Shown here one piece after another: positions 63,871 to 64,000 of a stretch of DNA of 64,000 nucleotides (positions within the stretch are counted from its first letter, which is position 1; every line of letters starts with the position of its first letter). The notes below the pieces were generated by a model that had not been told where the DNA came from, did no database searches, and worked only from the letters and a program-made list of their open reading frames with translations. The translations under genes were made by a program, and so were the position numbers. Source of the DNA: Scytonema sp045865695 (GTDB lineage Bacteria; Cyanobacteriota; Cyanobacteriia; Cyanobacteriales; Nostocaceae); the NCBI RefSeq assembly GCF_045865695.1, contig NZ_BAACAP010000246.1, positions 84,330 through 148,329 of the forward strand, read 5' to 3'.

Positions 63871-63874
63871 CTAA

Positions 63875-64000
63875 GAGAATGTTTTCTCAATAAAATTTTA
63901 TCCATTATAAGGAATTAAACGATTTTTCAGATTTTTTTAATTGTTGTAATAAGTTGAAGATTTTGCTGAAAGAGAAGTTCAAATAATTGTTGAGAAATAT
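63875..64000. other. AT-rich end of window
   Basis: No gene or repeat recognised in the last 126 bases after the IS701 target duplication. Confidence 0.4.

Overview
The window reads as chromosomal DNA of a filamentous, probably heterocyst-forming cyanobacterium. Supporting signs are the very frequent HIP1 octamer GCGATCGC, a Ycf34 gene, a ChlH-type magnesium chelatase subunit, XisI, multi-domain kinases of the kinase/AAA/GAF type, DUF928 and CHAT proteins, a PEP-CTERM protein, and many short palindromic intergenic repeats. No rRNA, tRNA or CRISPR array was recognised.

Layout. 1-5.4 kb (minus strand): the start of a Tll0287/HAMP-type sensor, a short double-glycine-leader peptide, and a giant Ser/Thr kinase-ATPase-GAF protein that has lost its histidine kinase. 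5.5-10 kb: a GDSL hydrolase followed by a gene graveyard of broken toxin-antitoxin genes, duplicated gene fragments and MITEs, plus one intact Phd/RelE-type pair. 10.5-17.6 kb: Ycf34, a CCA-adding enzyme, a Xis-like antitoxin with a PIN toxin, a Ser/Thr kinase convergent with a haem-site HAMP sensor, a Uma2 nuclease and a GNAT. 17.7-22.2 kb: a 1484-residue NACHT protein with 14 WD40 repeats. 22.5-26 kb: a second graveyard (orphan antitoxin, PIN/XisH fusion, XisI, VapBC, HicB and TPR remnants). 26-39.5 kb: a cupin, a ChlH paralog carrying two in-frame intergenic repeats, a DUF4365 two-gene unit, MarC, DUF1003, a cell-wall amidase, a PEP-CTERM amidase, a KdpF-like peptide, a methyltransferase, an FAD oxidoreductase and a threonine dehydratase-like enzyme. 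39.5-47 kb: haemagglutinin and Rpn fragments, a three-repeat secreted protein, enoyl-CoA hydratase, DUF928, a deleted CHAT/TPR gene, a frameshifted methyltransferase and a secreted beta-propeller. 47.6-53 kb: GMC oxidoreductase, MFS transporter, alpha/beta hydrolase and AraC regulator. 53.5-59.3 kb: a molybdenum aldehyde oxidoreductase operon (paoABC type plus a carboxymuconolactone decarboxylase-like gene), split between paoA and paoB by an IsrB element. 59.3-61.2 kb: a broken response regulator and an internally deleted hybrid kinase. 61.5-63.9 kb: a decayed IS630 copy and a decayed IS701 copy.

The strongest candidates for a closer look are: the IsrB (HNH-less IscB relative) with its upstream putative omega-RNA, lodged in a metabolic operon; the His/Pro/Lys-rich double-glycine peptide whose tail appears to have been captured by the truncated kinase; a MITE with perfect 15-bp ends and a target duplication inside a GDSL gene fragment; the ChlH paralog into which repeat DNA was inserted in frame; and the NACHT-WD40 protein with a possible nuclease-like N-terminus. 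All calls come from reading the sequence and from remembered family features. No database search or folding program was run.
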